Part shown: positions 31,885 through 41,081 of the stretch, piece by piece | Layout of the letters: each line of letters begins with the position of its first letter | Numbering within the stretch: position 1 is the first letter of the stretch | Assembly: GCF_009711085.1 (NCBI RefSeq) | Contig: NZ_WMKA01000001.1 | Coordinates: forward strand, 25,672 to 89,671 | Reading direction: 5' to 3' | Length of the DNA stretch: 64,000 nt | Origin: Cellulosimicrobium composti | Lineage (GTDB): Bacteria; Actinomycetota; Actinomycetes; Actinomycetales; Cellulomonadaceae | Notes under the pieces: generated by a model | Databases searched by the model: none | What the model saw: only the letters and a program-made list of their open reading frames with translations | What the model was told of the DNA's origin: nothing | Made by a program: the position numbers and the translations under genes

Positions 31885-34469
31885 GACCGCTTCCCGTGGT
31901 CCTGGAGCTCTGCCAGAGGCGTGTCCGACCGGGTCGCCCGCTCCTCCCGTGCCAGCGCCTGCCGCAGCGAGCTCTCGGGCATGTCCTCCACCTTCCCCGC
32001 GAAGACGATGTTCTGCCGGACGTACTCGATCGTCACGACGGTCCCGATCACGAGGAGGCACACGACGCCCCACAGGCCGAGGACGGTCGCCTTGGCGTCC
32101 GGCACGAACCAGGCGACGCCCAGGAGCACCACGCTCACCCCGACACCGATCAGGACCGCCAGGCGGATCACGGTCAGATGGCGCTTCATGAACCACTCGG
32201 CCCGGCGCGCCGTCTTCTCACGGAACCGCTGTCGGTCGCTCAGCGCCTGGACGATCTGGCTGAGCCGGCGCCGCGAGCCGAAGATCTGCACGTCCTCGCT
32301 GACGAAGAGTCCCGTCTCGGCCAGCTTGACGTTGAACAGCCGAGAGAAGTTGCCGAGCCGCAGCCGCAGGAACACGCCGAGGACGAAGGCCAGCACCGCG
32401 TACAGGCCGAGCACCGCGACGTAGCGCCAGTAGTAGCCGTCGTAGAACCCGCCGATGGTCTCGCGCATCGCGTCGATGCCGTACGTGAAGGGGAAGAACG
32501 GGAAGAGGGACCGGAAGAAGCCCGGCATCATCTCGATCGGGTAGATGCCGGACGCCCCGGGGATCTGCATGATCACCAGCAGGATCGCCACGCCCTTGCC
32601 CACGTAGCCGAGCGACATCGCGAGCGCGTAGATGATCGACACGTACACGAGCCCGGTGAAGACGCTCGTCGCGACGAACGCCGCGGCGCTGGCCGTCTGC
32701 ACGCCGATCACGACGTCGCCGATGCTCACCAGGAGCGCCTGGAGCACGTTGAGCGACGCGAGGAGCATCCACCTCCCGAGGTAGGCCTGACGCACGGTGA
32801 GGCCCGGGACCCCCTCGGTGTCGGCCTCCTGTTTGAGGAGCACGACGAGCATGAACGCGCCGATCCACAGCGCGAGGTTGGTGAACAGCGGCGCCATCGC
32901 GGAGCCGTAGGTCGCGACGGGGAACAGGTTGTGCTGCTTCACCTCGACCGGCGACGACATGAACCGCGCGACCTGCTGCGGGTCGAGCTCCGTCACCGCG
33001 CTCAGCGTGCGCCAGATCTCCGCACTGCTGAGCGCGCTGAGGTCGGTCCGCAGCGTCTCGAGGTCCTGCTCGACGCCCAGCAGGTTGCCGTCGAGCAGCG
33101 TGACCGCGGAACGCGCCTGCTCCATCTGGGCCTCGAGCCCGTCGAGCAGCGTGACCGCCTCCCGCACGAGCTCTCGCTGGGCGTCGAGCGCGGTCGAGAA
33201 CGCCCCGGCGCTCGCCGACAGCTCGGCCATGGTCCGGTTGATCTCCGGGACGGTGCCCGTCAGCGCGGTCTGGATCGACCCCGCCGAGGTCGCCGAGTCC
33301 TGCACGGCGCCGTTGAGCGCGCTCGCCGTCGCCTGGAGCGCGGTGGTCACGTCCGCGACGTCCTGGTTGAGCGTCGCCAGGTCGCCGAGGAGGTGCTGGT
33401 CCGACGCGTTGCGCTCCCTCAGCAGGTCCACCGCCTCGCTCAGCTCGCTGTACCCGGGGTCGGCGGGGTCCATGGTCGCGAGCTGCGCCTCCAGCTCGGC
33501 GAGCACCTCGGCGCTGGCGTCCGCGATCGCGTCCGCGTCGTCGATCGCGGTGCCGATCGCGAGGTTCGCGTTCTGCACGCCCGCCGACAGCGTGGTGACG
33601 GCGACGTTGAGCCGTGCCGACGCCCCGGACAGGAGCGTGGCGCCCGACACGTAGGCGGTCGTCACCGAGTCGGTGAACGAGACGAGGTCCTGCTGGGCGT
33701 CGTCCACGAGCGCCTGGGCCTGGGCGATCGACGCCTGGACGTCGCCGATGGTCTCGTCGACCTCGGTGAGCGCGCTCGTGGCCTCGGTGAGCGCGACCCC
33801 GGCGTCGGTGAGCGTGACCTGGAGGTCCGCCAGGCCGCCGCGCGCGGCCTCCAGCTCCGCCACGGTGTCGTCGAGCGCGTCGAGCGTCGTCGTCCTCGCG
33901 TCGAGCAGGCGTGCCCCCGTGTCGACGCCGGCCTTCTCGAGGTCCTCCGCGACGGTCTCCGCGACGGTCGAGACGAACGTCGCGTTCACCTGGGAGTCGA
34001 GGGTCGACGCCCCGACGCCGGTGATCTTCGGGGCGATCGCGTTCGCCTTCTCGTTGACGTAGTAGTCGAGCTCCGGGCGGACGAACCTCCCCGTCGTGAT
34101 GCTCAGCAGGTCCGCGCTGAAGGTGGGCGGGATGACGATGGCGGCGTAGTAGTCGCCGGACCTCACCCCGCGCAGCGCCGCGTCCTCCCCGACGAACCTC
34201 CAGCCCAGCTGGTCGTTCGCCTTGAGCTGGTCGACGATCTTGGCGCCGACGTCGACCTCGCCCGTCATCTCCGTCGACGCACCCTCGTCGAGGTTGACGA
34301 CCGCGACCTTGACGTGCTCCGTGTCCGAGTACGGGTCCCAGAACGCGAGGATGTTCACCCACGCGTACATGGACGGCATGATGACGAGCCCGATGACGAT
34401 GGCCCAGACCTTCGGCGCGTGGAGGATCCTCCCGACGTCGCGGCGGAACACCTTCAGGGCGTTGCGCAT
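31881..34469 (-). CDS. YhgE/Pip-family membrane protein, upstream copy
   Basis: 862 residues. It has the same layout as its neighbour: N-terminal helix ('VWAIVIGLVIMPSMYAWVNILAFWDPYSDTEHVKVAVVNLDEG'), 'YVNEKANAIAPKITGVGA', a long external coiled region (~190-520), then five or six helices ('ALWIGAFMLVVLL', 'YVGKGVAILLVIMQIPGASGIYPIEMMPGFF'). It adds a C-terminal ~130-residue part with two further helices ('LAVLIGVGVSVVLLGVAWFV', 'VVCLLVIGTVVTIEYV') and a charged tail. ATG at 34467-34469 follows GAGGAGGAACG. It is divergent from the FUSC-like gene, as YhgE and FUSC genes often are. Confidence 0.91.
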   Translation of the reverse strand: MRNALKVFRRDVGRILHAPKVWAIVIGLVIMPSMYAWVNILAFWDPYSDTEHVKVAVVNLDEGASTEMTGEVDVGAKIVDQLKANDQLGWRFVGEDAALRGVRSGDYYAAIVIPPTFSADLLSITTGRFVRPELDYYVNEKANAIAPKITGVGASTLDSQVNATFVSTVAETVAEDLEKAGVDTGARLLDARTTTLDALDDTVAELEAARGGLADLQVTLTDAGVALTEATSALTEVDETIGDVQASIAQAQALVDDAQQDLVSFTDSVTTAYVSGATLLSGASARLNVAVTTLSAGVQNANLAIGTAIDDADAIADASAEVLAELEAQLATMDPADPGYSELSEAVDLLRERNASDQHLLGDLATLNQDVADVTTALQATASALNGAVQDSATSAGSIQTALTGTVPEINRTMAELSASAGAFSTALDAQRELVREAVTLLDGLEAQMEQARSAVTLLDGNLLGVEQDLETLRTDLSALSSAEIWRTLSAVTELDPQQVARFMSSPVEVKQHNLFPVATYGSAMAPLFTNLALWIGAFMLVVLLKQEADTEGVPGLTVRQAYLGRWMLLASLNVLQALLVSIGDVVIGVQTASAAAFVATSVFTGLVYVSIIYALAMSLGYVGKGVAILLVIMQIPGASGIYPIEMMPGFFRSLFPFFPFTYGIDAMRETIGGFYDGYYWRYVAVLGLYAVLAFVLGVFLRLRLGNFSRLFNVKLAETGLFVSEDVQIFGSRRRLSQIVQALSDRQRFREKTARRAEWFMKRHLTVIRLAVLIGVGVSVVLLGVAWFVPDAKATVLGLWGVVCLLVIGTVVTIEYVRQNIVFAGKVEDMPESSLRQALAREERATRSDTPLAELQDHGKRS

Positions 34470-34941
34470 CGTTCCTCCTCGTCGCCCGCGGTCCGCGGCG
34501 CGCATTCGGACGTCGCCTGGTCGCCTCCCGGACATTGGTGTTCCCTGACAACGGACACTGCGTTTCCGTGGTGCACGGGTTCCTTCCTCGGGGCATCAGT
34601 GTGTCTCGGTCCTCCCGAAAACTCTCGGCCGACCCGTGACGGCGCACAAAGATCACCCGGCACATCACCCTGGCATCCCCCGCCCGCGCCCGCGTCGTGC
34701 CTCAGACAAGGGACGGGTGGTCCGGCTCGGGCGCGCGCGGGTGAACTTCACGCGGTGCACCACGCCCGACAAAGACCGGTGCTACCGTCGCAAGGCGCGG
34801 GACATTTTCGACGGCGCGCACCGTCAATACCGACGGTGCTGCGCACCGCACGAGGCGACGACTCGTCAGGTCTTTTGTCCGGGCGACGGAAATGCACCGC
34901 GCAATGTGATCCGAGAGCGGAGAATTATTCAGGAGGACGTC
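34470..34941. other. Intergenic region between divergent yhgE and FUSC-like loci
   Basis: These 472 bases contain no convincing gene. They are more AT-rich in places than the rest of the window (e.g. 34795-34930). They hold an inverted repeat (34818-34839), a TACCGT box at 34793-34798 that could serve the rightward transcript, and a strong Shine-Dalgarno (AGGAGG, 34931-34936) for the small ORF at 34942. Confidence 0.6.
34818..34839. promoter_or_regulatory. 8-bp inverted repeat, candidate operator
   Basis: GCACCGTC-AATACC-GACGGTGC: perfect 8-bp arms with a 6-bp spacer, placed about 20 bases after a TACCGT -10-like box and 103 bases before the small ORF. It could be a repressor site or the base of a leader hairpin for the FUSC transcript. 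Confidence 0.4.
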
Positions 34942-35022
34942 ATGCGCCCACGGGCCGACCGGCTCGACGCCGACGTGTCCCTGGACGCCGACGCGTCCCG
35001 GGCCGAGGCGACGGCGCCGTAG
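34942..35022 (+). CDS. 26-residue ORF with strong ribosome site, in frame with the FUSC-like gene
   Basis: ATG at 34942 has AGGAGG 6 nt upstream, one of the best ribosome sites in the window. The product (MRPRADRLDADVSLDADASR...) ends at TAG 35020-35022; the same reading frame continues with 'APVVVPRRPGG' into the FUSC N-terminal membrane region. It may be the true beginning of the FUSC gene interrupted by an amber stop, or a short leader peptide coupled to GTG 35029. I know no homologue. Confidence 0.5.
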   Translation: MRPRADRLDADVSLDADASRAEATAP

Positions 35023-35028
35023 GCCCCC

Positions 35029-37171
35029 GTGGTCGTCCCGCGGCGTCCGGGCGGATCGCGCCGCCTCGCCCGCACCCCGGCCGCGCGCGATCCCGGACGG
35101 ACGCGCCTGACCACTGCCGCGGTCGTGTCGGCAGGCGTCCTGTGCAGCGCCGTCCTGGCGCTGGAGGTCGTGCGCCGTCTGCACGCCCACCCCGGCCTCC
35201 TGGCCATGGCGGTGTTCCTGTCGGTCCAGGCGAGCACCGTCGTCCAGGACCGCACGCCTCGCGCGCGCCGGCACGGCCCTGCTCCTGGTCCCGACGGTCA
35301 CCGCGTCGATCGCCGTCGCCGCGGTGCTGTCCCCGCACCGGCCCGCGGTGCTCGCGGGCTTCGTCCTGCTGACCGGCGCCGCGACCTGGGTCCGCCGGTA
35401 CGGGCCCCGCGCCGCCGCGATCGGCACGCTCGCGTTCATGGGCTACCTCTTCACGCTGTTCGTCCGACCCACCGCGCACGAGCTGCCGGCGTTCTGCCTG
35501 ATCGCCGTCGGCGCGGTCGCGACCCAGGCCGTCGCGCGCGCCGCCCTGCGGTTCGAGCACCCTCGCCGCACGCTGCTCGCCCTCCTCGCCGACCTGCGCA
35601 GCGCCTCCGCGGCCGCGCTCCGCAGCGCCGCCCGTCCGGCCCGCGCGGGCGTGCTGCGCACCCGGCTCGCCCGGATCGACGCGGTCGGCCGCGCCCTCAC
35701 GGCGTGGCAGCGGGACTACCCCACCGCCGACCACGTCGGCTGCAGCGAGCGGTCGCTCGCCCTGCTCGTGCTCGACGCCCGCGTCTGCACCGAGGAGACC
35801 TGCGACGAGCTCGTCCGCGCCGCCGGAGCGGCGAGCACGGGACGCGACGCCCCGGCCGCGCTCGCCCACCTGGAGACCGTGCTCGCCCCGCGCGCGTCGA
35901 GCGCCCGCGTCGAGGCCGCGACGGCGTGGGCCACCCGGGCGCTGTCGTCGCAGGGGCGACCCGTCAGGGACGACGTCCTGGAGTACCTCGTCGCGCGGAG
36001 CACGCTCGCGCACGCCAAGCTGCGCCGGGCCGAGCAGACGCCCGGCACCAGGACGCTCCCCCACGACGCTCCCGCGTCGTCGACGGCCCGCCCGCGGTCC
36101 GACGTCGGCGCACCGCCACGACCCGCGCGCGCGGCGCCCCGCTGGACGCCGTGGCGGCAGTGGGCACCGACCAGTCGGCTCGCGGTGCAGGCGATGGTCG
36201 CGGCGACGGCGGCGGTCGCGGTCGGCGAGGCCATCTCCGCGAGCCGGTGGTACTGGGCGGTGACGAGCGCGTTCGTCGTCTTCGCCGGGACGACCACGCG
36301 GGGCGGGGTCCTCACGCGCGCGTACCGGCGGGTCGCGGGGACGGCGGGCGGGATCGTCGTCGGCGTCGGGGCCGTCCTCCTGTCCGGCCAGCACACGAGC
36401 GTCCTCGTCGGGATCAGCGTCGTCGCCGTGTTCGGCATGCTCTACCTCGGCCCCGTCCGCTACGTCTACACCCCGTTCTTCATGACGGTCGTCGTGGTCG
36501 CGGTCTACGCCATGCTCGGCGACCTCCGCCACGACGTCCTCGAGCTCCGCCTCGAGGAGACCCTGGCGGGAGCGGTCATCGGCGTCCTGTGCGCCTACGC
36601 GATCCTCTCGGCGAGCTCGCACCCCGACCTCGTGGGGAGGGTGCGCGCCTGCTTCCGCGCGCTCGACGCGCTCCTCCAGGTCGGGGACCGCACGTTCGGC
36701 GGGCGCGGCGACGGCCACGAGGCCCTCGCCGCCCTCCACGAGCTCGAGGCGGCGAGGGACGACGTCGAGGCGACCGTCGAGGCGATGTCGGCCGCACTGC
36801 TGGGCCGGCACGAGTCGGCGCTGGAGGCGGTCCGCCTCCTGGACGTCGTGACCCGCGCCTGCGGCGTGCTCGCGCAGGCCGTGATGCGGCGCGGGGCGCA
36901 CGGGGACGGGAGCCCCGCCGACGGCGACCGCGTCGTGCAGGACGCGATCGCCGCCGTCCGGCGCGCCGCGGACGACGCCCGCGACCGGTTCGACCGCGTG
37001 GGGGACGGCGGGTCCGCGCGGTCCGCGCCGCTCGTCTCCCGGGTCCACCGGCTGCCGTCGGACGCGACCGGGTCCCAGACGGCGGCGCTCTTCGCCCTGG
37101 CACGGGTCGAGTGGGCCCTGCGACGCCTGACGCAGCCCCGGCCCACCCGCGCGCCCGGGCGGAGCGGGTGA
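35029..37171 (+). pseudogene. FUSC-family membrane protein gene split by a frameshift
   Basis: FUSC proteins (aromatic-acid exporter-like) have two sets of membrane helices, each followed by a cytoplasmic domain. The first helices are read in one frame ('LTTAAVVSAGVLCSAVLALEVV', 'LLAMAVFLSVQASTVVQDRTPRAR', 35101-35266). The rest is in the next frame from about 35267 ('AGTALLLVPTVTASIAVAAVLSPHRPAVLAGFVLL'), on to the second helix set ('AVQAMVAATAAVAVGEAISASRWYWAVTSAFVVFAG', 'YVYTPFFMTVVVVAVYAML') and a C-terminal alpha-helical domain ending at 37171. Adding one CG to the (CG)n tract at 35260-35267 joins the frames into a normal FUSC sequence. The piece from GTG 35324 (615 residues) is still open, but would lack the N-terminal helices. 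Confidence 0.75.
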
Positions 37172-37326
37172 TCGCCGGGGTGACCGCCGGGGTGATCTTC
37201 CCCTGGTTCGCGGGCAGGAGCTCCGCACGTTGGCCATCATCGGTGGCACAGGCGCGCCGACGACCGACGCCGCCGGCACGGTCGCCGGAGCGCGGCCGCG
37301 CGTCCGACACCACGAGAGGGACCTTC

Positions 37327-37893
37327 GTGAGCACCAGTTCCGGAACGATCCGCACGGTCAACGGCATCCGCACCGCCCTCGGGGTGAGCGGGCTCGTCAG
37401 CGCGATCCTCGGCGTCCTCATCCTCGTGTGGCCGGGGCGGACCGCCATGGTCGTCACCGCCATCGTCGCGGCCTACGCGGTCATCGCGGGCCTCATCCAC
37501 CTCGGGATCGGGATCTTCAGCGGCGGCAGGGGCGGGTGGGCGCGCGTCGGCCGGACCCTCCTCGGTGTCGTGTTCGTCGTCGGGGGGATCCTGGCGTTCC
37601 TCAACCTCGGCCAGACCACCACCTACCTCGCGGAGTTCCTCGGGATCCTCGTCGGGGTCCTGTGGATCGTCGAGGGCGTCGTGGACCTGACCTCGCTGCG
37701 CGACGCCGCCTCGAAGCCGGTCTCGATCCTGTTCGCGGTCCTGTCGATCGTCGCGGGCGTCGTCCTGCTCCTCACGCCGCTCTGGGGCGCCACCATGCTG
37801 TGGTGGCTCCTGGGCCTGTCGCTCGTCGTCCTCGGTCTCGTCAACATCGTGCGCGGCTTCCGCTACGGGACCGGGGTCGGGGTCGCCCGGTGA
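37327..37893 (+). CDS. DUF308 (HdeD-like) membrane protein
   Basis: 188 residues with six predicted hydrophobic helices in three DUF308 pairs ('GVSGLVSAILGVLILVWPGRTAMVVTAIVAAYAVIAG', 'FVVGGILAFLNLGQTTTYLAEFLGILVGVLWIVEGVVD', 'LFAVLSIVAGVVLLLTPLWGATMLWWLLGLSLVVLGLVNIV'). HdeD in E. coli is an acid-stress membrane protein; here the function is unproven. GTG at 37327 has GAGAGGGA about 7 nt upstream. It overlaps the following tyrosine phosphatase by 4 bp (GTGA) and follows the FUSC gene by 155 bases, so the three may be one transcript. Confidence 0.88.
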   Translation: MSTSSGTIRTVNGIRTALGVSGLVSAILGVLILVWPGRTAMVVTAIVAAYAVIAGLIHLGIGIFSGGRGGWARVGRTLLGVVFVVGGILAFLNLGQTTTYLAEFLGILVGVLWIVEGVVDLTSLRDAASKPVSILFAVLSIVAGVVLLLTPLWGATMLWWLLGLSLVVLGLVNIVRGFRYGTGVGVAR

Positions 37894-38675
37894 GCACGCT
37901 CGACGGCCTCTACAACTTCCGCGACACGGGCGGGCTCCCGCTCCAGGACGGCGGCTACAGCCGCCCGGGCGTGCTGTACCGGTCGGACGCGCTGCGGAAC
38001 CTCACCGACGAAGGGGTCGCCCAGCTCGCCACCACCGAGATCGGCGTGGTCGCCGACCTCCGCACCCCCGCCGAGCGCGCGGCCGCACCCGACCGGCTCC
38101 CGAGCACGCGGACGATCGACACGGTCCGGCCGGCGATCACCCAGGGTGCCCTCGCCGAACAGCTCGGCGCCCTGGTCGACCCGGCCCGTGCGCCGTCGCC
38201 CGACGCCGTCCGTGCGGGCCTCGAGGCGCTGCCCGCGCTGGGCGACCTGTACGTCGGGATGCTGCAGGGGTCGGCCGCGGCCTTCGCCGAGGTCGCCCGC
38301 GTCGTCGCGGCCTCGCACGACGGCGCCCCGACGGCCGTCGTCGTCCACTGCACCGCGGGCAAGGACCGGACCGGCGTCGCCGTCGCGCTCCTCCTCGACG
38401 CCGTGGGGGTCGAGCGCACGGCGATCGTCGACGACTACGCCGTCTCCCAGCGCAACCTCGCGGGCCCGTGGGCGGACGGCATGCTCCACATGATCGAGTC
38501 GCTCGGCATCCCCGTGACGCCGCAGCTGCGGACGCTCGCGACGGAGACGCCCCCGTCCGCGATCACGCAGGCGCTCGCGTGGCTCGACGCTGCCGGCGGG
38601 AGCGCCCGGTACCTCATGTCGGGCGGCCTCACGCCCCGTGAGCTGAGCACCGTCCGGCGCCGCCTCGCCGGGTAA
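37890..38675 (+). CDS. Tyrosine-protein phosphatase (Y_phosphatase3 / MptpB-like)
   Basis: 261 residues. It begins 'LDGLYNFRDTGGLPLQDGG' (family start block), and carries the P-loop 'VVHCTAGKDRTGVAVALLLDAVGV' with nucleophile Cys154 and Arg160 (HCX5R). 'VVADLRTPAERAAAPD' upstream is the second conserved element. MptpB-type enzymes act on phosphotyrosine and often on phosphoinositides; substrate here is unknown. GTG at 37890 overlaps the DUF308 stop. No signal peptide. Confidence 0.92.
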   Translation: MSTLDGLYNFRDTGGLPLQDGGYSRPGVLYRSDALRNLTDEGVAQLATTEIGVVADLRTPAERAAAPDRLPSTRTIDTVRPAITQGALAEQLGALVDPARAPSPDAVRAGLEALPALGDLYVGMLQGSAAAFAEVARVVAASHDGAPTAVVVHCTAGKDRTGVAVALLLDAVGVERTAIVDDYAVSQRNLAGPWADGMLHMIESLGIPVTPQLRTLATETPPSAITQALAWLDAAGGSARYLMSGGLTPRELSTVRRRLAG

Positions 38676-38718
38676 GGCCTCCTCGTCCGCGCCGCCGGGC
38701 TCGGCCGCCGGCCGCGCC

Positions 38719-39444
38719 TCAGTCGCGGCCCGAGGGCCCCGCGCCCTCGTCCCGCGCCCCGTCGGCAGCGCCCGCGGCGCGGTCGCGGGTCCACCACGGC
38801 AGGACGACGAGCGACGCGACGAAGAAGCAGAGCGCGCCCACGAACGTCCCGCCGTTCGCCAGGGAGCTGCTGATCGCCGACCCGTCCGGCAGGATGAACG
38901 CCCCGACCGCGGAGGCCCCGAACGCGACGCACCCGAGGTAGTTGACGACGACCGACCACCACCCGATCCGCCCCGGGTCCCACCACGTCGAGGTGGCGCG
39001 CGCGTAGGCCACGAACGCGAGGTTGGCGCTCACGAGGAACGCCACGGACCCTGCGGCGTCCGGGTTCCACACGTACTCGGTCTCGGCGGTGCGCGACCGG
39101 GCGTACAGCGCGGCCGTCGTGCTCACGTTGAACATGATCGTGCCGAAGGACTGGGTGGCCGCGGTGAGCCACTCGGCCCGCACCATCCGCCCGGGCGCGT
39201 AGCTCACGGGGACGCTCACCGCCCCGCTGAGGATGAGCTGGGCGAGACCGGCCGCGGTGAAGAAGATCGCCCCGACGAAGTAGAGGAGGTTCGCGACCGA
39301 GGCGCCGGCCCACGACCCGAACCCGGGCGCCGAGCCGATCGCGAACAGCGCCGAGCCGATCATGAAACCCCAGCACTGCTTGGTCAGGGTCGGGACCAGG
39401 AACGGCCGTGGTCCGACGGACGCGGTCACGATCGCTTCGCTCAT
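38719..39444 (-). CDS. YrhK-like membrane protein
   Basis: 241 residues with about seven hydrophobic helices. The two 'GSALFAIGSAPGF...NLLYFVGAIFFTAAGLAQLIL' and 'NLAFVAYARATSTWWDPGRIGWWSVVVNYLGCVAFGASAVGAFILPDG' halves both resemble the YrhK domain, which suggests an internal duplication. The tail is Asp/Gly/Ala-rich. ATG at 39442-39444 follows GAGGGGAGCC. It sits downstream of glutamate decarboxylase but beyond a very strong terminator (39492-39530), so it may be only partly co-transcribed. No known activity. Confidence 0.8.
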   Translation of the reverse strand: MSEAIVTASVGPRPFLVPTLTKQCWGFMIGSALFAIGSAPGFGSWAGASVANLLYFVGAIFFTAAGLAQLILSGAVSVPVSYAPGRMVRAEWLTAATQSFGTIMFNVSTTAALYARSRTAETEYVWNPDAAGSVAFLVSANLAFVAYARATSTWWDPGRIGWWSVVVNYLGCVAFGASAVGAFILPDGSAISSSLANGGTFVGALCFFVASLVVLPWWTRDRAAGAADGARDEGAGPSGRD

Positions 39445-39491
39445 GGCGAGGGCTCCCCTCGGTGGGCCGGCAGACGGGTGGGTCGGGACGA

Positions 39492-39530
39492 CCGCGGGGC
39501 GAGGGCGGCGAGACCGCCCTCGCCCCGCGG
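39492..39530 (-). terminator. Very strong hairpin terminator after glutamate decarboxylase
   Basis: A perfect 17-bp stem (39492-39508 with 39514-39530) with a CGAGA loop, 8 bases after the stop codon. Transcription into the YrhK-like gene would require read-through. Confidence 0.8.
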
Positions 39531-39538
39531 GTGCCGGC

Positions 39539-40948
39539 TCAGTGGTGGAAGTGCGAGCCGCTCGACGCCTCGCGCGGGAGCGGCGCGTCGAGCGAGTCGA
39601 GGAACTGCACCTCGCCCTTGATGTCGGCCAGGAGCGCCGAGGCCAGGTCGCGGCTGAGCCCGACCTTGACGACGATGCGCTGGAGGACCACGTCGGACAT
39701 GTCGTCCGCCATCGGGTACGCCGGGACGAGCCAGCCCTTCATGCGGAGCCGGTCGGCGAGGTCGTACAGGGACCACTTGTCCGTGTACCCGTCCTTGAGG
39801 ATCCAGGCGAACACGGGGATCGTGTCGCCCTTGCTCATGAGCTCGAACGGCCCCATCTCGGCGATCCCGCTCGAGAGATAGGTCGCGACGTCGATCGAGT
39901 TCTGCTGGACCTCGCGGTAGCCCTCTCGGCCGAGGCGCAGGAACTGGTAGTACTGCAGCAGGACCTGCGCCCCCGGCCGGGAGAAGTTCAGCGCGAGCGT
40001 CGGCATGTCCCCGCCGAGGTAGCTGACGTGGAAGATCATGCTCTCGGGGAGCACCGCGGTGTTGCGCCAGACCACCCACCCGACGCCCGGGTACACCAGC
40101 CCGTACTTGTGGCCCGAGGTGCTGATCGAGTTCACGCGGTCGATCTGGAAGTCCCAGACGAGGTCCGGCTGGCAGAACGGCGCCACCATCGCGCCGGACG
40201 CCCCGTCGACGTGGATCTTGACGTCGAGCCCCGTCTTCGCCTCGATCTCGTCGAGCTTCTTCGCGATCGCCTCGACGGGGTCGTACAGCCCGGTGAAGGT
40301 CTGGCCCAGGATCGCGACCACGCCGATCGTGTTCTCGTCGACGTAGTTCTCGAGGTCGTACCCGTCCAGCACCAGGTGCTCGCGCGAGACGGGGACGTAC
40401 CGGGGCTCGATGTCCCAGTAGTTGCAGAACTTCTCCCAGACGACCTGCACCGCGGCGGACATGATGAGGTTCGGCCGCTCGGTCGACTTCCCCTCGGCCT
40501 TGCGCTTCTCCTGCCAGAGGCGCTTCAGCGCGAGCCCGCCGAGCATGCACGCCTCGGACGAGCCGATCGCGGACGTCCCGATCGTGTCCGTGGGGTCGGG
40601 CACGTGCCACAGGTCCGCGAGGATTCGCCAGCAGCGGTCCTCGATCGCAGCCGTCGCCGGGTACTCGTCCTTGTCGATCATGTTCTTGTCGGCCGACTCG
40701 CTGTAGAGCTTGAGCGCGTGGTCGTCCATCCACGTGGAGACGAACGTCGCCAGGTTCAGGCGCGAGTTCCCGTCGAGGATCGCCTCGTCGTGCACGATCT
40801 GGTACGCCGTCTCGGGAAGGCTCGGGCCGGCAGGCATCGTGAACTTGTCGAACTCCGTCGCCTCTCCCGGCCGCACGAAGACGGGGTTGACGCTCAGCGT
40901 CGGGTCGATGTTCGTCGTCTGGCGGGCCTTCGTGGTGTTGGCGGTCAT
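39539..40948 (-). CDS. gadB: Glutamate decarboxylase
   Basis: 469 residues. It removes the alpha-carboxyl of glutamate to give GABA and CO2, consuming a proton; usually part of acid resistance. The PLP lysine is K281 in 'STSGHKYGLVYPGVGW'; 'GSSEACMLGGLALKR', 'HVDGASGAMVAPF' and 'FSRPGAQVLLQYY' are further GAD blocks. The His-rich C-terminus ('SGSHFHH') is a feature of pH-sensing GADs, where it plugs the active site at neutral pH; that is inference here. ATG follows CCAGGAGGACAGC. No glutamate/GABA antiporter (gadC) is present nearby, which is unusual. It is downstream of an amidohydrolase gene on the same strand. Confidence 0.96.
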   Translation of the reverse strand: MTANTTKARQTTNIDPTLSVNPVFVRPGEATEFDKFTMPAGPSLPETAYQIVHDEAILDGNSRLNLATFVSTWMDDHALKLYSESADKNMIDKDEYPATAAIEDRCWRILADLWHVPDPTDTIGTSAIGSSEACMLGGLALKRLWQEKRKAEGKSTERPNLIMSAAVQVVWEKFCNYWDIEPRYVPVSREHLVLDGYDLENYVDENTIGVVAILGQTFTGLYDPVEAIAKKLDEIEAKTGLDVKIHVDGASGAMVAPFCQPDLVWDFQIDRVNSISTSGHKYGLVYPGVGWVVWRNTAVLPESMIFHVSYLGGDMPTLALNFSRPGAQVLLQYYQFLRLGREGYREVQQNSIDVATYLSSGIAEMGPFELMSKGDTIPVFAWILKDGYTDKWSLYDLADRLRMKGWLVPAYPMADDMSDVVLQRIVVKVGLSRDLASALLADIKGEVQFLDSLDAPLPREASSGSHFHH

Positions 40949-41081
40949 GCTGTCCTCCTGGTGCTTCGTGGGGGGCGGTCGTAGGCCACCGGTCCCGTGG
41001 TGCGCCTCCCACCGCGTGTGCCGGGACCTCGGCTCCGCTGCTCTCGGTCGCCTCGCCGTCGACGAGGCACCTGGGCCGCGG

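Noticed and set aside
29692..37893. Very long plus-strand frames opposite yhgE and through FUSC/DUF308
   Set aside because: They lack family motifs and overlap well-supported genes on the other strand or frame.
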